A stretch of 31,122 bases of DNA from Bdellovibrionaceae bacterium UBA6776 (GCA_002453155.1 DKGG01000037.1:1-31122), one strand, 5' to 3'; positions 1-8,271 are shown, numbered from the stretch's first letter. Notes: generated by a model not told the origin, from the letters alone. Program-made: numbers and translations.

Positions 1-135
1 ATAATCAAAAAGAGAATTGTATCCCATTGCCAAATATTGCCGACTGTCCTCCATTTCTTGCAGCTTGTTCAGGATTTCTGAAGTGATTCGTTTTTCTTTC
101 TGGCGGAGTTCAAGAAGTTCATTGTGAATTTTCAT
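1..135 (-). CDS. HNH endonuclease-like protein, N-terminal fragment
   Basis: The gene runs off the left edge. The 45 visible codons start at ATG (minus strand, 133-135), preceded by an AGAGG ribosome site. The peptide begins MKIHNELLELRQKEKR and continues through EILNKLQEMEDSRQYL to a GYNSLFDY end. From memory this basic, helical start followed by 'YLAMGYNSLFDY' is typical of the N-terminal region of Bdellovibrio HNH endonuclease-like proteins; the HNH motif itself would lie outside the window. No substrate or biological role can be inferred from this fragment. Its upstream region is the repeat-rich stretch 136-1221. Confidence 0.6.
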   Translation of the reverse strand, partial: MKIHNELLELRQKEKRITSEILNKLQEMEDSRQYLAMGYNSLFDY

Positions 136-493
136 GCATCCTCTTTCTGTTGAAAGAACATTACCATGGGTTTTGATTTTCAGATTTTACCTCTGAGGAT
201 TGCTTCTAAAAGAGTTTTAATTGTCGGGAATGTCCGTTGATGAATTTTAAAAAAAATGAGTGCAGTGACGCCGAGAATAGCTTGAATGATGATTCTGCAA
301 ATGATTTCAATATAACGATTCACTTGAAAGAAATCGAAAAAACAACGTCAAATAAAATTTCTAAAAAATAAAAATCCTGCCGCAACGTTTAGTAGACATT
401 AGAAACTTGAATGTCCCTAGCCCGTGCGACTTCTGCAGAATTGAGAAGATGGGTATGATTATTTATTTCCCAAATTCCAAATTTCATAGATAT
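136..493. other. AT-rich non-coding stretch upstream of the HNH-like gene
   Basis: I see no credible gene here. The stretch is AT-rich, with several short A and T runs (for example around 248-258 and 340-375). It probably holds the promoter of the minus-strand gene starting at 135, but no -35/-10 pair stands out. It ends where the tandem repeats begin. Confidence 0.5.
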
Positions 494-1075
494 GGACCTC
501 CAGCAAGCAGGATGCGTTTTGCCCAAAGGGCAAATGCTGGAAGAGTTCATGGATGAGCGCGTCCGGTTCTATGAAATATGGAATTGGGAATAAGAATTCA
601 TACGTGAAAACAGACCTCAAGGAAACAGGAGGTGGTTTGTCCGAAGGGCAAAGACTTGTGAGCCCATGGATGGGCGCGTGGGATTGAAGGTATTTTTAAA
701 ATTGGAGAGAGACGGGTTTCCAGTGCAATAGACCTCCCGCTAGCAGGATGCGTTTTGCCCAAAGGGCAAATGCTGGAAGAGTTCATGGATGAACGTGTCC
801 GGTTCTATGAAATTTGGGATTTGGAAAATAGGAACTTATACACAGGAAAAGACCTCAAGGAAGCAGGATGTGATTTTCCCGAAGGGCAAAGACTTGTGAG
901 CCCATGGATGGAAGCGTCTGGATTTACAAATTTCAAATCCCAGGATAAAGAATTGATAAAATTGAGGGACCTCCATTAAACATGAAGTGGTTTGTCCGTA
1001 GGACAAATAATGGAAGAGCCCATGGATGGAAGCGTCTGGATTTATAAATTTCAAATCCCAGGATAAGGAATTGAA
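494..1075. repeat. Five imperfect ~118-bp tandem repeats with twin palindromes (REP-like)
   Basis: Units begin with GACCTC at 494, 613, 731, 851 and 968 (spacing 119, 118, 120, 117). Each carries two potential hairpins: a TTTGCCC/GGGCAAA-type palindrome (for example TTTGCCCAAAGGGCAAA in unit 1) and a GCCCATGGATGGGC-type palindrome, degenerate in some units. Units 1 and 3 resemble each other more than they resemble units 2 and 4, so the array is built from an A-B dimer of about 237 bp plus a fifth unit. An inverted relative of the unit lies at 18170-18247. Short open frames here (such as 755-979) are by-products of the repeat. The remaining 1076-1221 contains nothing I can assign. Confidence 0.85.
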
Positions 1076-1221
1076 AAATAGAAGAGCTATCAGAAAGCAG
1101 AAAGCATATCGCGGAAGAAAAAACTAAGGGATCAAGACGATCTAAAACTCAACAAACCGAAGTGTCTTCAAAAATTGAATTCCGCCAGGAGGAGCGTGAA
1201 CGGAATAAAAAATTTGCGGTC

Positions 1222-2448
1222 TTAAAGCTTCCGCCCGACCAAAGAATGCAAAACCTTAATGGCAGTCTCGCGGTGTGCTTGAGGCACACCAAAGGTCACA
1301 CTCAATGCCTGTGACAAAATCTTATGGGCTTTCACGCCATTTTCATGGAGCATGTGAATCAAATCGAAAATTTTCTCTGAACGGTAAAGTCCCGAGCAAG
1401 TGACGGTCACTGTCGATTGAGTCTCGCCCAAAGATCGAATCTTCAATTCCTCTTCCAAAGATTTTCGAAGGCTTTGCAAAGTCAATGCATCTCCGGTCAC
1501 CATCAATCGAATTTTTCCATTGTCAAAATTGGACGCCAGAATTTGCGGATAAGAAATTTTAAACTGACTCAAGTGAGTTTTGAAAACGTTAAATCCTTCA
1601 TTCAAATGTGCGCAATCAATTTCAAGATGGTCAACCTCTGCATGAGAATTGATTGAGATCACTTCACTGGTTTCCATACTGTCACTCCTTAATTGGTGAA
1701 CCACTTCGGTGGCAATCTGAAAGTCTTCCCACCGTTTGATCACAACGGGCACTTGAGTCCTTTGCGCCAACTCCACACAGCGGTACTGAAGAACTTTCGC
1801 ACCCCAAAAACAAATGTCAGACAAAGCCTCATAACTGAGGCGTTCAATTCCTTGGGCTTCGGGAATCATCTTAGGATCACTGGAGCAAACCCCCGAAACC
1901 TCTTTGATGATTTCGCACCTTTTCGCCTTGAGTTTCGCGGCCATGGCCACGGCAGTGGTGTCGGTTCCTCCGCGCCCCAAAGTTGTAATTTCTTTGGATT
2001 CGGGATTCACTCCCTGAAATCCAGCGAGCACCACCACTTTGTTTTTAGAAAGCTCTTCTTCCACGCGAATGGGGCGGACATCCATAATGCGAGCGTTGCT
2101 GTAAGAATGATCGGTCATCACGCCGGCTTGGCTTCCGGTAAAACTGATGGAGGAAAGTCCCAAGTCCGTCAGCGCCATGCTCATCAACGACATGCTGATG
2201 CGCTCTCCAGCAGTCAGAAGCATGTCCAATTCTCGTTGATTGGGGTGATGACTGACCTCATGGGCCAGCTTGGTCAGTTCGTCAGTGGTGGGCCCCATGG
2301 CGGAAACCACCACAACCAATCGATTCCCTTGATCCACCAAAGAGCGTACATGTTCGGCCGCGCGCTTGATCTTTTCAGGCGTTGCCAAACAAACACCGCC
2401 ATATTTTTGAACCAAAATGGATTTGTCGGAAGGTTTCGTAGGGGTCAC
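1222..2448 (-). CDS. lysC: Aspartate kinase (divergent active-site motifs)
   Basis: This 408-residue protein matches the usual length of monofunctional aspartokinases, which phosphorylate L-aspartate in the lysine, threonine, methionine and diaminopimelate pathway. The order is canonical: an N-terminal kinase domain with a KYGG motif (K15), an AGERIS segment, FTGSQAG, then GRGGTDTTAVAMAA, and a C-terminal part long enough for two ACT regulatory domains. Several normally invariant motifs are altered. KFGGTS is KYGGVC, the TDVDG-type loop reads KEVSGV, DPR is DPK, and LHP is LQY. The start is GTG, overlapping the upstream transglycosylase stop as GTGA, so translational coupling is likely. Family assignment is firm; full catalytic competence is not. 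Confidence 0.88.
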   Translation of the reverse strand: MTPTKPSDKSILVQKYGGVCLATPEKIKRAAEHVRSLVDQGNRLVVVVSAMGPTTDELTKLAHEVSHHPNQRELDMLLTAGERISMSLMSMALTDLGLSSISFTGSQAGVMTDHSYSNARIMDVRPIRVEEELSKNKVVVLAGFQGVNPESKEITTLGRGGTDTTAVAMAAKLKAKRCEIIKEVSGVCSSDPKMIPEAQGIERLSYEALSDICFWGAKVLQYRCVELAQRTQVPVVIKRWEDFQIATEVVHQLRSDSMETSEVISINSHAEVDHLEIDCAHLNEGFNVFKTHLSQFKISYPQILASNFDNGKIRLMVTGDALTLQSLRKSLEEELKIRSLGETQSTVTVTCSGLYRSEKIFDLIHMLHENGVKAHKILSQALSVTFGVPQAHRETAIKVLHSLVGRKL

Positions 2449-3494
2449 AGTTGCGCTCTTAAATAGTTTGTCACTCGGGGAGAAAAGCCCTTAGGAATGC
2501 GGATGCGATGGCTGCGAATAAAGCTAGGCACAAAACCTTTAAGAAGTTCTGGGTTCAGTTTGGAAAGTCGATCGTGATCAATGTCCAAATAAGAGGCCAA
2601 GTTCATCAAATCCGTTCCTCCGGGAACAAAAAAGTAATCGTAACTGTAGGGATCTTTGGGAGAGAGATCTTTAAAGCCATAGAGTTTTGGGGCCTTTGAA
2701 ATCATCATCGCCGCAAGCAGTTTTGGAATATACTCTTTTGTTTCTTTTGGAAAGTCTGATTTTTGAGAAAGCACCCAATAATTTTTGGTGCCGTGCTTTT
2801 TGATCAATCGTCCCAAGCGGCCTTCGCCCATGTTGTAGGCGGCCGCCGTCAAATACCAGGAGCCAAAAATTTTATACAGATCACCAAGGTAGCGGGCAGC
2901 GGCCACGGTGCTTTTTTGATGGTCTCTGCGCTCGTCAATCCACCAGTCAATTTTGAGGCCATAGCGCTTTCCCGTCGACTTGATGAACTGCCAATACCCC
3001 ACTGCAGATGCCGTACTGGTGGCATGTGCGGAAAAGCCGCTTTCAATCATAGCCACATAGGCCAGATCCTGGGGAAGCTTTCTTTCCGCCAAAGTGTTTT
3101 TCATCAAAGGCAAATAGGCATTGGAACGTTCCAACCACTTTCGAAACCATTTGTGTCCAGAACCTTGAAAGTGTCGAATCCAAAACTTTACTTTGCTGTT
3201 GTAGGTGACGGGAATGTCAAAAAAGGGCCGGCGATCCACGGGTGAATAGAGTGTTTTTGTTGGAGTGCGAACTCTATTTTTAGGAACCACGATGGTTTTT
3301 TTGGAAAGACGAGGGGCCACTTTTTTCAAAGGAATCGGTTCAATTTTTACCGACGTGGCCGCATGAGCAAAAAGTCCATGTGTTGAAAATGCAAGAACCA
3401 CTGAAAACGAGAGAGCCTTTCGCAGTGGCCCTTTCGGGCGAGCGCCCCGAAGAGGTCCCATTGATTTTTGATTTGTAAGCCCCATCTCAATCAT
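2445..3494 (-). CDS. Secreted lytic transglycosylase (GH23, MltD/Slt-like)
   Basis: This 349-residue protein should cleave the MurNAc-GlcNAc bond of peptidoglycan in the periplasm. A basic N-terminus and a hydrophobic stretch (about residues 26-45, ending AHA) form a signal peptide. The Slt/GH23 domain spans roughly 130-270 and contains the IESGF motif with the catalytic glutamate at about 151, a SAVGYWQF segment, and an AAYNMGEGRL motif. The C-terminus (about 285-345) resembles a degenerate LysM-type wall-binding repeat. The ATG overlaps the stop of a small upstream ORF, and the 3' end overlaps aspartate kinase, so the genes probably form one unit. It lies divergently from the flagellar operon; a role in making room for the flagellar rod is possible but unproven. 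Confidence 0.85.
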   Translation of the reverse strand: MIEMGLTNQKSMGPLRGARPKGPLRKALSFSVVLAFSTHGLFAHAATSVKIEPIPLKKVAPRLSKKTIVVPKNRVRTPTKTLYSPVDRRPFFDIPVTYNSKVKFWIRHFQGSGHKWFRKWLERSNAYLPLMKNTLAERKLPQDLAYVAMIESGFSAHATSTASAVGYWQFIKSTGKRYGLKIDWWIDERRDHQKSTVAAARYLGDLYKIFGSWYLTAAAYNMGEGRLGRLIKKHGTKNYWVLSQKSDFPKETKEYIPKLLAAMMISKAPKLYGFKDLSPKDPYSYDYFFVPGGTDLMNLASYLDIDHDRLSKLNPELLKGFVPSFIRSHRIRIPKGFSPRVTNYLRAQL

Positions 3495-3682
3495 TGTTTT
3501 AAGTATGTCTTAAAGAATCGCCGCGGTCGAGTCTTGTAAAAACCGTCAGGATCGACCGCAAATCCAGCCAAATTGGTGACAGGACCTAGGCCTATGGAAG
3601 GAATTGGGAAAAATTCTATCGGCACTACAGCAATTTTTCTGAAGTTTTTCTCGACCACTTTCGAGTCCAGTTTTCGTGGCAT
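3491..3682 (-). CDS. Possible small hypothetical protein upstream of the transglycosylase
   Basis: The 63-codon frame starts at ATG 3682 and ends in a TGA that overlaps the transglycosylase ATG (ATGA). This is the only argument for it being translated. The peptide (MPRKLDSKVVEKNFRK then a proline-rich middle) matches no family I know. There is no clear ribosome site, and its first codons sit inside the sigma-54 promoter of the opposite strand. It could equally be leader sequence of the transglycosylase mRNA. Confidence 0.3.
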   Translation of the reverse strand: MPRKLDSKVVEKNFRKIAVVPIEFFPIPSIGLGPVTNLAGFAVDPDGFYKTRPRRFFKTYLKQ

Positions 3683-3692
3683 GTCACTTGCT
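3677..3692 (+). promoter_or_regulatory. Sigma-54 (RpoN) promoter of the flg operon
   Basis: TGGCATG-TCAC-TTGCT fits the sigma-54 consensus TGGCACG-N4-TTGCW at every conserved position but one. The GG and GC doublets have the required spacing. Transcription would start near 3703, just before a GGAGAGGGG ribosome site and the flgF TTG start. Sigma-54 control of rod and hook genes is well established in other polar flagellates; its use here is inferred. Confidence 0.75.
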
Positions 3693-3721
3693 TCGTATAC
3701 AGGTGGAGAGGGGAAATCGGA

Positions 3722-4522
3722 TTGAGCAGTAAAGGAATTTACACCGCAGTCAGTGGAGCCATCGCACAAAGTTCAAGGTTGGACACCATTGCCAACAACA
3801 TTGCGAACTCCAACTCCACAGGATTTAAAAAAGACCGTCAGGTCTTTAGTGAGTACCTGTCTTCTTATGAAAAAGAGCAACAACTGATGAAAGTTCCTCG
3901 AGTTCCGGCTTCTGTGGAAAGCTTTTATGACATGCAGGGCGGAGACAAAGCTTATGTCAATCCAGCAGGGACCTATACAGATCACTCTCAAGGTTTGATG
4001 AAATCCACAGGACGAAATTTAGATTTTGGAATTGAGGGCAAGGGCTTCTTTGAAGTTTTGACTCCTCAGGGAGTGCGTTGGACGCGAAATGGATCTTTTA
4101 CAATCAATGGTGAAGGTCAATTGGTGACTCATGCCGGATACCCCGTCTTGGTTCAGGGCAATCAGCCTCCTGAACAGCGCGTGGTTCAAGTGGGAAATCA
4201 AAAAATGACGGTTTCAAAGCAGTCGGACATCTATATTGGTGGAGCTCCTGTGGGTCGGCTTGCGTTGATGGATTTTCCGGACCCCACTCAAATTCGAAAA
4301 GAAGGCGCAGGTCTTTTTCAGAGAAATTCAGAAGAAGTGCTTCCGGTTCCTGTAAATGACTCGGTTCGTGTTCATCAAGGATTTGTTGAAGGAAGCAACG
4401 TGAACGTCGTTGAAGAAATGACAGATATGATTATGGCTCAAAGGGTTTTTGAAGCCACTCAACAGGCGATCAAAGCCTTTGATCACATGGATGACAAACT
4501 TATCAATGGAGTAGGACGATGA
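3722..4522 (+). CDS. flgF: Flagellar basal-body rod protein FlgF
   Basis: This 266-residue protein is a component of the proximal part of the flagellar rod in the periplasm. The N-terminus has the rod/hook-family helix ending in DTIANNIANSNSTGFKK. The C-terminus has the matching helix with EGSNVNVVEEMTDMI and AQRVFEATQQAIKAFD. I chose the TTG at 3722 because the preceding GGAGAGG is well placed and the peptide then begins MSSKGIYTAVSGA, as expected for the family. The stop overlaps flgG as ATGA. It resembles FlgG, but its position before a better FlgG match makes FlgF the best call. Confidence 0.9.
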   Translation: MSSKGIYTAVSGAIAQSSRLDTIANNIANSNSTGFKKDRQVFSEYLSSYEKEQQLMKVPRVPASVESFYDMQGGDKAYVNPAGTYTDHSQGLMKSTGRNLDFGIEGKGFFEVLTPQGVRWTRNGSFTINGEGQLVTHAGYPVLVQGNQPPEQRVVQVGNQKMTVSKQSDIYIGGAPVGRLALMDFPDPTQIRKEGAGLFQRNSEEVLPVPVNDSVRVHQGFVEGSNVNVVEEMTDMIMAQRVFEATQQAIKAFDHMDDKLINGVGR

Positions 4523-5304
4523 TTCGATCACTCAATACCGCCGCCTCGGGGATGAAGGCGCAACAAACGTCCATGGACGTGATTGCCAACAACATTGCCA
4601 ACGCTTCGACCACAGGTTTTAAAAAGTCTCGAGCGGAATTTGAAGATTTGATGTATCAAACAGAACAAGAGCCAGGAACTGCCACGGGCTTAAATTCCAT
4701 CACACCGACGGGCGTTCAAGTGGGGCACGGAACTCGAGTGACGGGCGTCGACAAGAACTTTGATCAAGGTTCCTCCAAGGTAACCAACGGTGCATTTGAT
4801 TTAGAAATCCAAGGCGCTGGATTCTTTCCGGTTCAACATGCCAATGGCCAAATTGCTTACACAAGAGATGGATCCTTTAAAAAGGGTCCAGATGGACGTC
4901 TTCAAGATCGAAATGGAAATGTACTTCAGCCCGAAATTTCAATTCCTCCAAACGCGACAGGAGTGGAAGTATCCGCGGATGGCCAGGTCAATGTCGTGAT
5001 TGAAAATGGAACTCAGCCACAGAACGTGGGCCAAATTCAGTTGGTGAATTTCGTGAACCCAGCGGGGCTTCGAGCGATTGGTGGAAATCTATTCATGCCA
5101 ACCGCAGGAAGTGGAGTTCCTCAGCAGGCGGCTCCTGGACAGAGTGGAATGGGAACCTTGGCTCAAGGTCAATTGGAAGCGAGCAATGTGAATATCGTGG
5201 ATGAAATGGTCAATATGATCACAACACAAAGATCTTATGAGACCAACTCCAAGGTGATTCAAGCTTCCGACCAAATGTTACAAGCGGTCAGCAACTTGAG
5301 GTGA
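4519..5304 (+). CDS. flgG: Flagellar distal rod protein FlgG
   Basis: This 261-residue protein has the usual FlgG length and forms the distal rod that crosses the P and L rings. It starts MIRSLNTAASGMKAQQ, followed by the diagnostic VIANNIANASTTGFKKSRAE. The C-terminus has LEASNVNIVDEMVNMI and a TQRSYETNSKVIQASDQML helix. Its ATG overlaps the flgF stop, and flgA begins four bases after its own stop, so all three are clearly co-translated from one message. Confidence 0.95.
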   Translation: MIRSLNTAASGMKAQQTSMDVIANNIANASTTGFKKSRAEFEDLMYQTEQEPGTATGLNSITPTGVQVGHGTRVTGVDKNFDQGSSKVTNGAFDLEIQGAGFFPVQHANGQIAYTRDGSFKKGPDGRLQDRNGNVLQPEISIPPNATGVEVSADGQVNVVIENGTQPQNVGQIQLVNFVNPAGLRAIGGNLFMPTAGSGVPQQAAPGQSGMGTLAQGQLEASNVNIVDEMVNMITTQRSYETNSKVIQASDQMLQAVSNLR

Positions 5305-5307
5305 TTT

Positions 5308-6240
5308 TTGAAACGTTGGATGTTGAGTTTTCTTTTTATTGCGCAAACCAGCTTTGGAGTTCAACTCATTGAACTTCAAAGTGAAGTGCAAGCTCCGCCC
5401 AATTCTAGTTTGAGTTTGTGGGATTTGGTTGAGCCTGCCAGCGCAAAAAATGCCAACGACATTCAAAGTAAATTGGTGGGGCAATCTTTGATGGTGGTGC
5501 CCGCCTTAGGAGAAAGAACCGAGTTGTCTTTTCAATCCATTGCAGATCATTTGAAATTGGCGCTCTCTTCCACAGACCGTTTGATATATAAGTTTTCAAT
5601 TCCAAGACGAGTGACCATTCAGTCTCAATCGCCAAAATTGACCAAAGAAGTGGTCTCTGAAATTTTAAAACGCGAGTGGCAAGCCCTGTGCGACAAGTGT
5701 CAGATCGAAATTTTGGATGTGACACTTCCCATCGGTGAATTTGCCAAATGGCAAATGGATGTGCCAAAGACTTTGCCGCGAGGAAGTTTCAACCTTCCTT
5801 TGATTTCTTATGATCCTACTGGAAAAGAATCTCGGTTTTGGGTTCAAGGTCGTTTAGACATCCTAAAAGAAGTTCCCATCGCACAGCGTGCACTTTACGT
5901 GGGCGAGCGCGTTCGGGAAGAGGACTTCAAATACAGCTTGCGCTCGATCACTCACGCGACAGACGGGGCTCCTTCAAAAGAATTCTTGGTGGGTGGAATG
6001 GTAAAGACACCTGTGGCCGCCAACCAAGTGATTTGGAGTCAAAACCTTCTTCGTGAAAAGGCCTTGAAGAAAGGTGACATGGTTCGAGTGATCACCCAAG
6101 GGAAAATGTGGGAGCTCAGTGCACCGGCCATTGCCGAGCAAGATGGCGAAGTGGGTGATACGGTGACCTTAAAAAATCTCAGCTCCCAGAAGAAGTTGAC
6201 GGGTTTGGTTGTGGGAAAAGGTGAGGTGGAAATCAAATGA
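5308..6240 (+). CDS. flgA: Flagellar P-ring assembly chaperone FlgA
   Basis: FlgA is a periplasmic chaperone that assists polymerisation of FlgI into the P ring around the rod. This protein has 310 residues, longer than the enterobacterial form, with the extra length in the N-terminal half. A signal peptide covers roughly residues 1-17. The C-terminal SAF-type domain (about 195-310) contains YVGERVREEDF, KKGDMVRVI, and a DGEVGDTVTLKNLSSQKK segment, which is the FlgA signature. The start is TTG, with GAGGTG just upstream inside the end of flgG. The gene ends in an ATGA overlap with flgH. Confidence 0.88.
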   Translation: MKRWMLSFLFIAQTSFGVQLIELQSEVQAPPNSSLSLWDLVEPASAKNANDIQSKLVGQSLMVVPALGERTELSFQSIADHLKLALSSTDRLIYKFSIPRRVTIQSQSPKLTKEVVSEILKREWQALCDKCQIEILDVTLPIGEFAKWQMDVPKTLPRGSFNLPLISYDPTGKESRFWVQGRLDILKEVPIAQRALYVGERVREEDFKYSLRSITHATDGAPSKEFLVGGMVKTPVAANQVIWSQNLLREKALKKGDMVRVITQGKMWELSAPAIAEQDGEVGDTVTLKNLSSQKKLTGLVVGKGEVEIK

Positions 6241-7025
6241 GAAAAATTATTTTTTCTCTCAGTTTTATTTCTTTGATGAGTGTTCAGACGGGATGCTCTA
6301 GTTTCAATCGCAAACTGAAGGCACTTGTGGGTGGAGGTTCTCCGGCGCCTCAAGCCGTGGTCAAAAAGCCTGAGCCCATTAAATATTCGCAGACTGCGAA
6401 TCTGCCGCCCACTGTAAAGAGAAAATATAAAAGAGCCACTCGAGAGACTTTGCAAAACGAATCCGTGCTGGGTGAAAAATCAGGTTCACTTTGGGTGATG
6501 GAGGGGCAAGGGGCTTATCTTTTTTCTCAAAACATCATGCGAATGATTGGAGATCCCTTGGCGGTGGAGCTTGAAGGAGATCCAAAAGCTCAGTTGGAAG
6601 CGAAGGTGGATGTGATTCGCGATCTTTTGACGAAAATTGAAGAGCGTCAAAAAGCCAGGTTGAGACGTCCAGCGGCGGCAGCTCCCGGTGCGGAAAAAGA
6701 TCCAGCACAGGGTGCAGAAGGTGAAGGCGGAAAGGCCGCTGAACCTCCAAAGCCAGCAGCAACCGCTGCGAACACGGCGTCTCCAGAAAGCGAAGAGTTT
6801 AAAATTAAGAATGTTCCCACTCGCATTGTGGAAAGAACAGTGGATGGAAATTACCGGGTGAAAGGCGACCAACCTTTCTTGATCAAAGGGCGTGAGTACA
6901 AAGTGATTGTGACCGGAATTGTGCGTGCGGAAGATTTTAATGACGAAGGCATTGCCTCTTCGAAATTGTTGGATCCTAAGTTTGATATTGTCAGCGTGAA
7001 GCGTTCGGATCGGGAGACCTTATGA
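6237..7025 (+). CDS. flgH: Flagellar L-ring lipoprotein FlgH
   Basis: FlgH forms the outer-membrane L ring of the flagellum. The N-terminus is a lipoprotein signal with lipobox QTGC (C20). The conserved part includes GSLWVMEG, YLFSQNIMRMIGD and, near the C-terminus, YKVIVTGIVRAEDF. Between roughly residues 140 and 182 there is an alanine/proline/glutamate-rich linker that standard FlgH proteins lack, giving 262 residues in total. The gene overlaps flgA and flgI by ATGA junctions, which supports coordinated synthesis of the P- and L-ring proteins. Confidence 0.88.
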   Translation: MRKIIFSLSFISLMSVQTGCSSFNRKLKALVGGGSPAPQAVVKKPEPIKYSQTANLPPTVKRKYKRATRETLQNESVLGEKSGSLWVMEGQGAYLFSQNIMRMIGDPLAVELEGDPKAQLEAKVDVIRDLLTKIEERQKARLRRPAAAAPGAEKDPAQGAEGEGGKAAEPPKPAATAANTASPESEEFKIKNVPTRIVERTVDGNYRVKGDQPFLIKGREYKVIVTGIVRAEDFNDEGIASSKLLDPKFDIVSVKRSDRETL

Positions 7026-8050
7026 AGAAGATGTTTGCACCGAAACCTTCTTTGATTTTTGTCAGTTTTCTTCTGGTTCTTATTGCCGTGGCAGAACCCA
7101 GTGAGGCAGCACGATTGAAAGACGTGGCCAACATTCGTGGGGTGCGCTCCAACCAATTGGTAGGCTATGGAATTGTTGTGGGTCTTGCGGGCACCGGTGA
7201 TTCCAAATCGGAGTACACCAACAAAAGCATTGAACGCATGCTGGATCGTTTGGGCATGAAAGTGTCTGGTGGAGACACCTCCAGTAAAAATGTGGCCGCA
7301 GTGATTATTACGGCAAATCTTCCGGCATTTGCGCGCTCGGGCAATAAAATTGATGTCACAGTGAGTTCATTGGGGGATGCAAAAAGTCTTCGTGGGGGAA
7401 CCTTGATTCAAACCCCACTCAGGGCTGCGGATCAACAGATCTATGCGGTCGCACAGGGCCATGTCCTTGTTGGGCAAGGATCCGGAGTGCATGAAGCCGT
7501 GGCACGCGTTCCTGATGGAGCTTTGATTGAACGGGACCTCGGTCAAGACTTTGCCAGCCGGAAGATGTTTCGACTCACGTTACAAAATCCGGACTTCACC
7601 ACAGCCTCAAGAGTGGTCACAATTATAAATAGGGAACTTTCTGGAAAATATGCATCCGCACTCGATGCGGGAACAATCGATGTGGTTTCACCACCTGAGT
7701 ACGAAGGAAAGGGTGTGGAGTTGCTCGCGACCATTGAACGATTGGAGATCAATCCGGATGTGGCGGCACGAGTGGTTGTGAATGAAAAAACGGGAACGGT
7801 TGTCATTGGTCACCAGGTGAAAGTTTCAGAGGTGGCGCTCAGTCATGGCGATCTTTCGCTGAAGGTGGAAGGTGCTGAGTCGGGCAAGAATGACAAAGGT
7901 GAACGTTTGGTTCACTTAAAAGAGTCTGCCAATGTGGGAGACCTTGTGGATGCAATGAACAAACTTGGAGTTTCTCCAAAGGACTTGATCGCAATTCTTC
8001 AAAGCATCAAGGCCGCAGGAGCGCTTCATGGAGAACTGGAGATTTTATAA
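7022..8050 (+). CDS. flgI: Flagellar P-ring protein FlgI
   Basis: This 342-residue periplasmic protein builds the P ring in the peptidoglycan layer. An N-terminal signal peptide ends near residue 29 (SEA before ARLKDV). The mature start RLKDVANIRGVRSNQLVGYG and the following VVGLAGTGD are strongly characteristic of FlgI. Further family segments are GGTLIQTPLRAAD in the middle and VGDLVDAMNKLGVSPKD near the end. The start codon overlaps the flgH stop. A gap of about 220 bases follows, the longest inside the operon. Confidence 0.94.
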   Translation: MKKMFAPKPSLIFVSFLLVLIAVAEPSEAARLKDVANIRGVRSNQLVGYGIVVGLAGTGDSKSEYTNKSIERMLDRLGMKVSGGDTSSKNVAAVIITANLPAFARSGNKIDVTVSSLGDAKSLRGGTLIQTPLRAADQQIYAVAQGHVLVGQGSGVHEAVARVPDGALIERDLGQDFASRKMFRLTLQNPDFTTASRVVTIINRELSGKYASALDAGTIDVVSPPEYEGKGVELLATIERLEINPDVAARVVVNEKTGTVVIGHQVKVSEVALSHGDLSLKVEGAESGKNDKGERLVHLKESANVGDLVDAMNKLGVSPKDLIAILQSIKAAGALHGELEIL

Positions 8051-8064
8051 TTTTTTTGAGTGAG

Positions 8065-8080
8065 TGACATGGATGTTGCT
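8065..8080 (+). promoter_or_regulatory. Degenerate sigma-54-like promoter upstream of flgJ-flgM-flgN-flgK-flgL
   Basis: TGACATG-GATG-TTGCT has the same layout as the sigma-54 site at 3677 but reads GA in place of the -24 GG, normally an important doublet. It lies in the only long gap of the flagellar operon, where a second promoter for the hook-junction genes would be useful. The rest of 8081-8271 contains only a small GCCAA/TTGGC hairpin around 8175-8190 and no gene. Confidence 0.35.
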
Positions 8081-8271
8081 TATTCTGTGGGGGGTCGGTG
8101 AGTTAGAGTCAGAGGACTAGAACGGTTCAAAAGGTTTATGTGTTTCGCGCAGGAAACATGAAAAATCAGTGCTCGCCAAGGATTGGCTTGTGCCGAGTGG
8201 ATCTAAAAAGTGCAGGATGCACGCTTTCTGACTCATCTTCCCCTTTTTTTCTTTCTTCCGGGAGTTTCCCT

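Noticed and set aside
755..979. Open frame of 74 codons on the plus strand
   Set aside because: It is wholly inside the tandem repeats, its sequence simply translates two repeat units, and it has no ribosome site.
494..1075. CRISPR array
   Set aside because: The units are ~118 bp, imperfect throughout, and have no short exact repeats alternating with unique spacers; no cas genes are nearby.
1693..2466. 257-codon plus-strand frame
   Set aside because: It is antisense to the well-supported aspartate kinase and shows no family pattern.
8140..8271. Upstream extension of flgJ
   Set aside because: The added codons have no rod-protein character, whereas ATG 8272 has a ribosome site and directly starts the conserved part.
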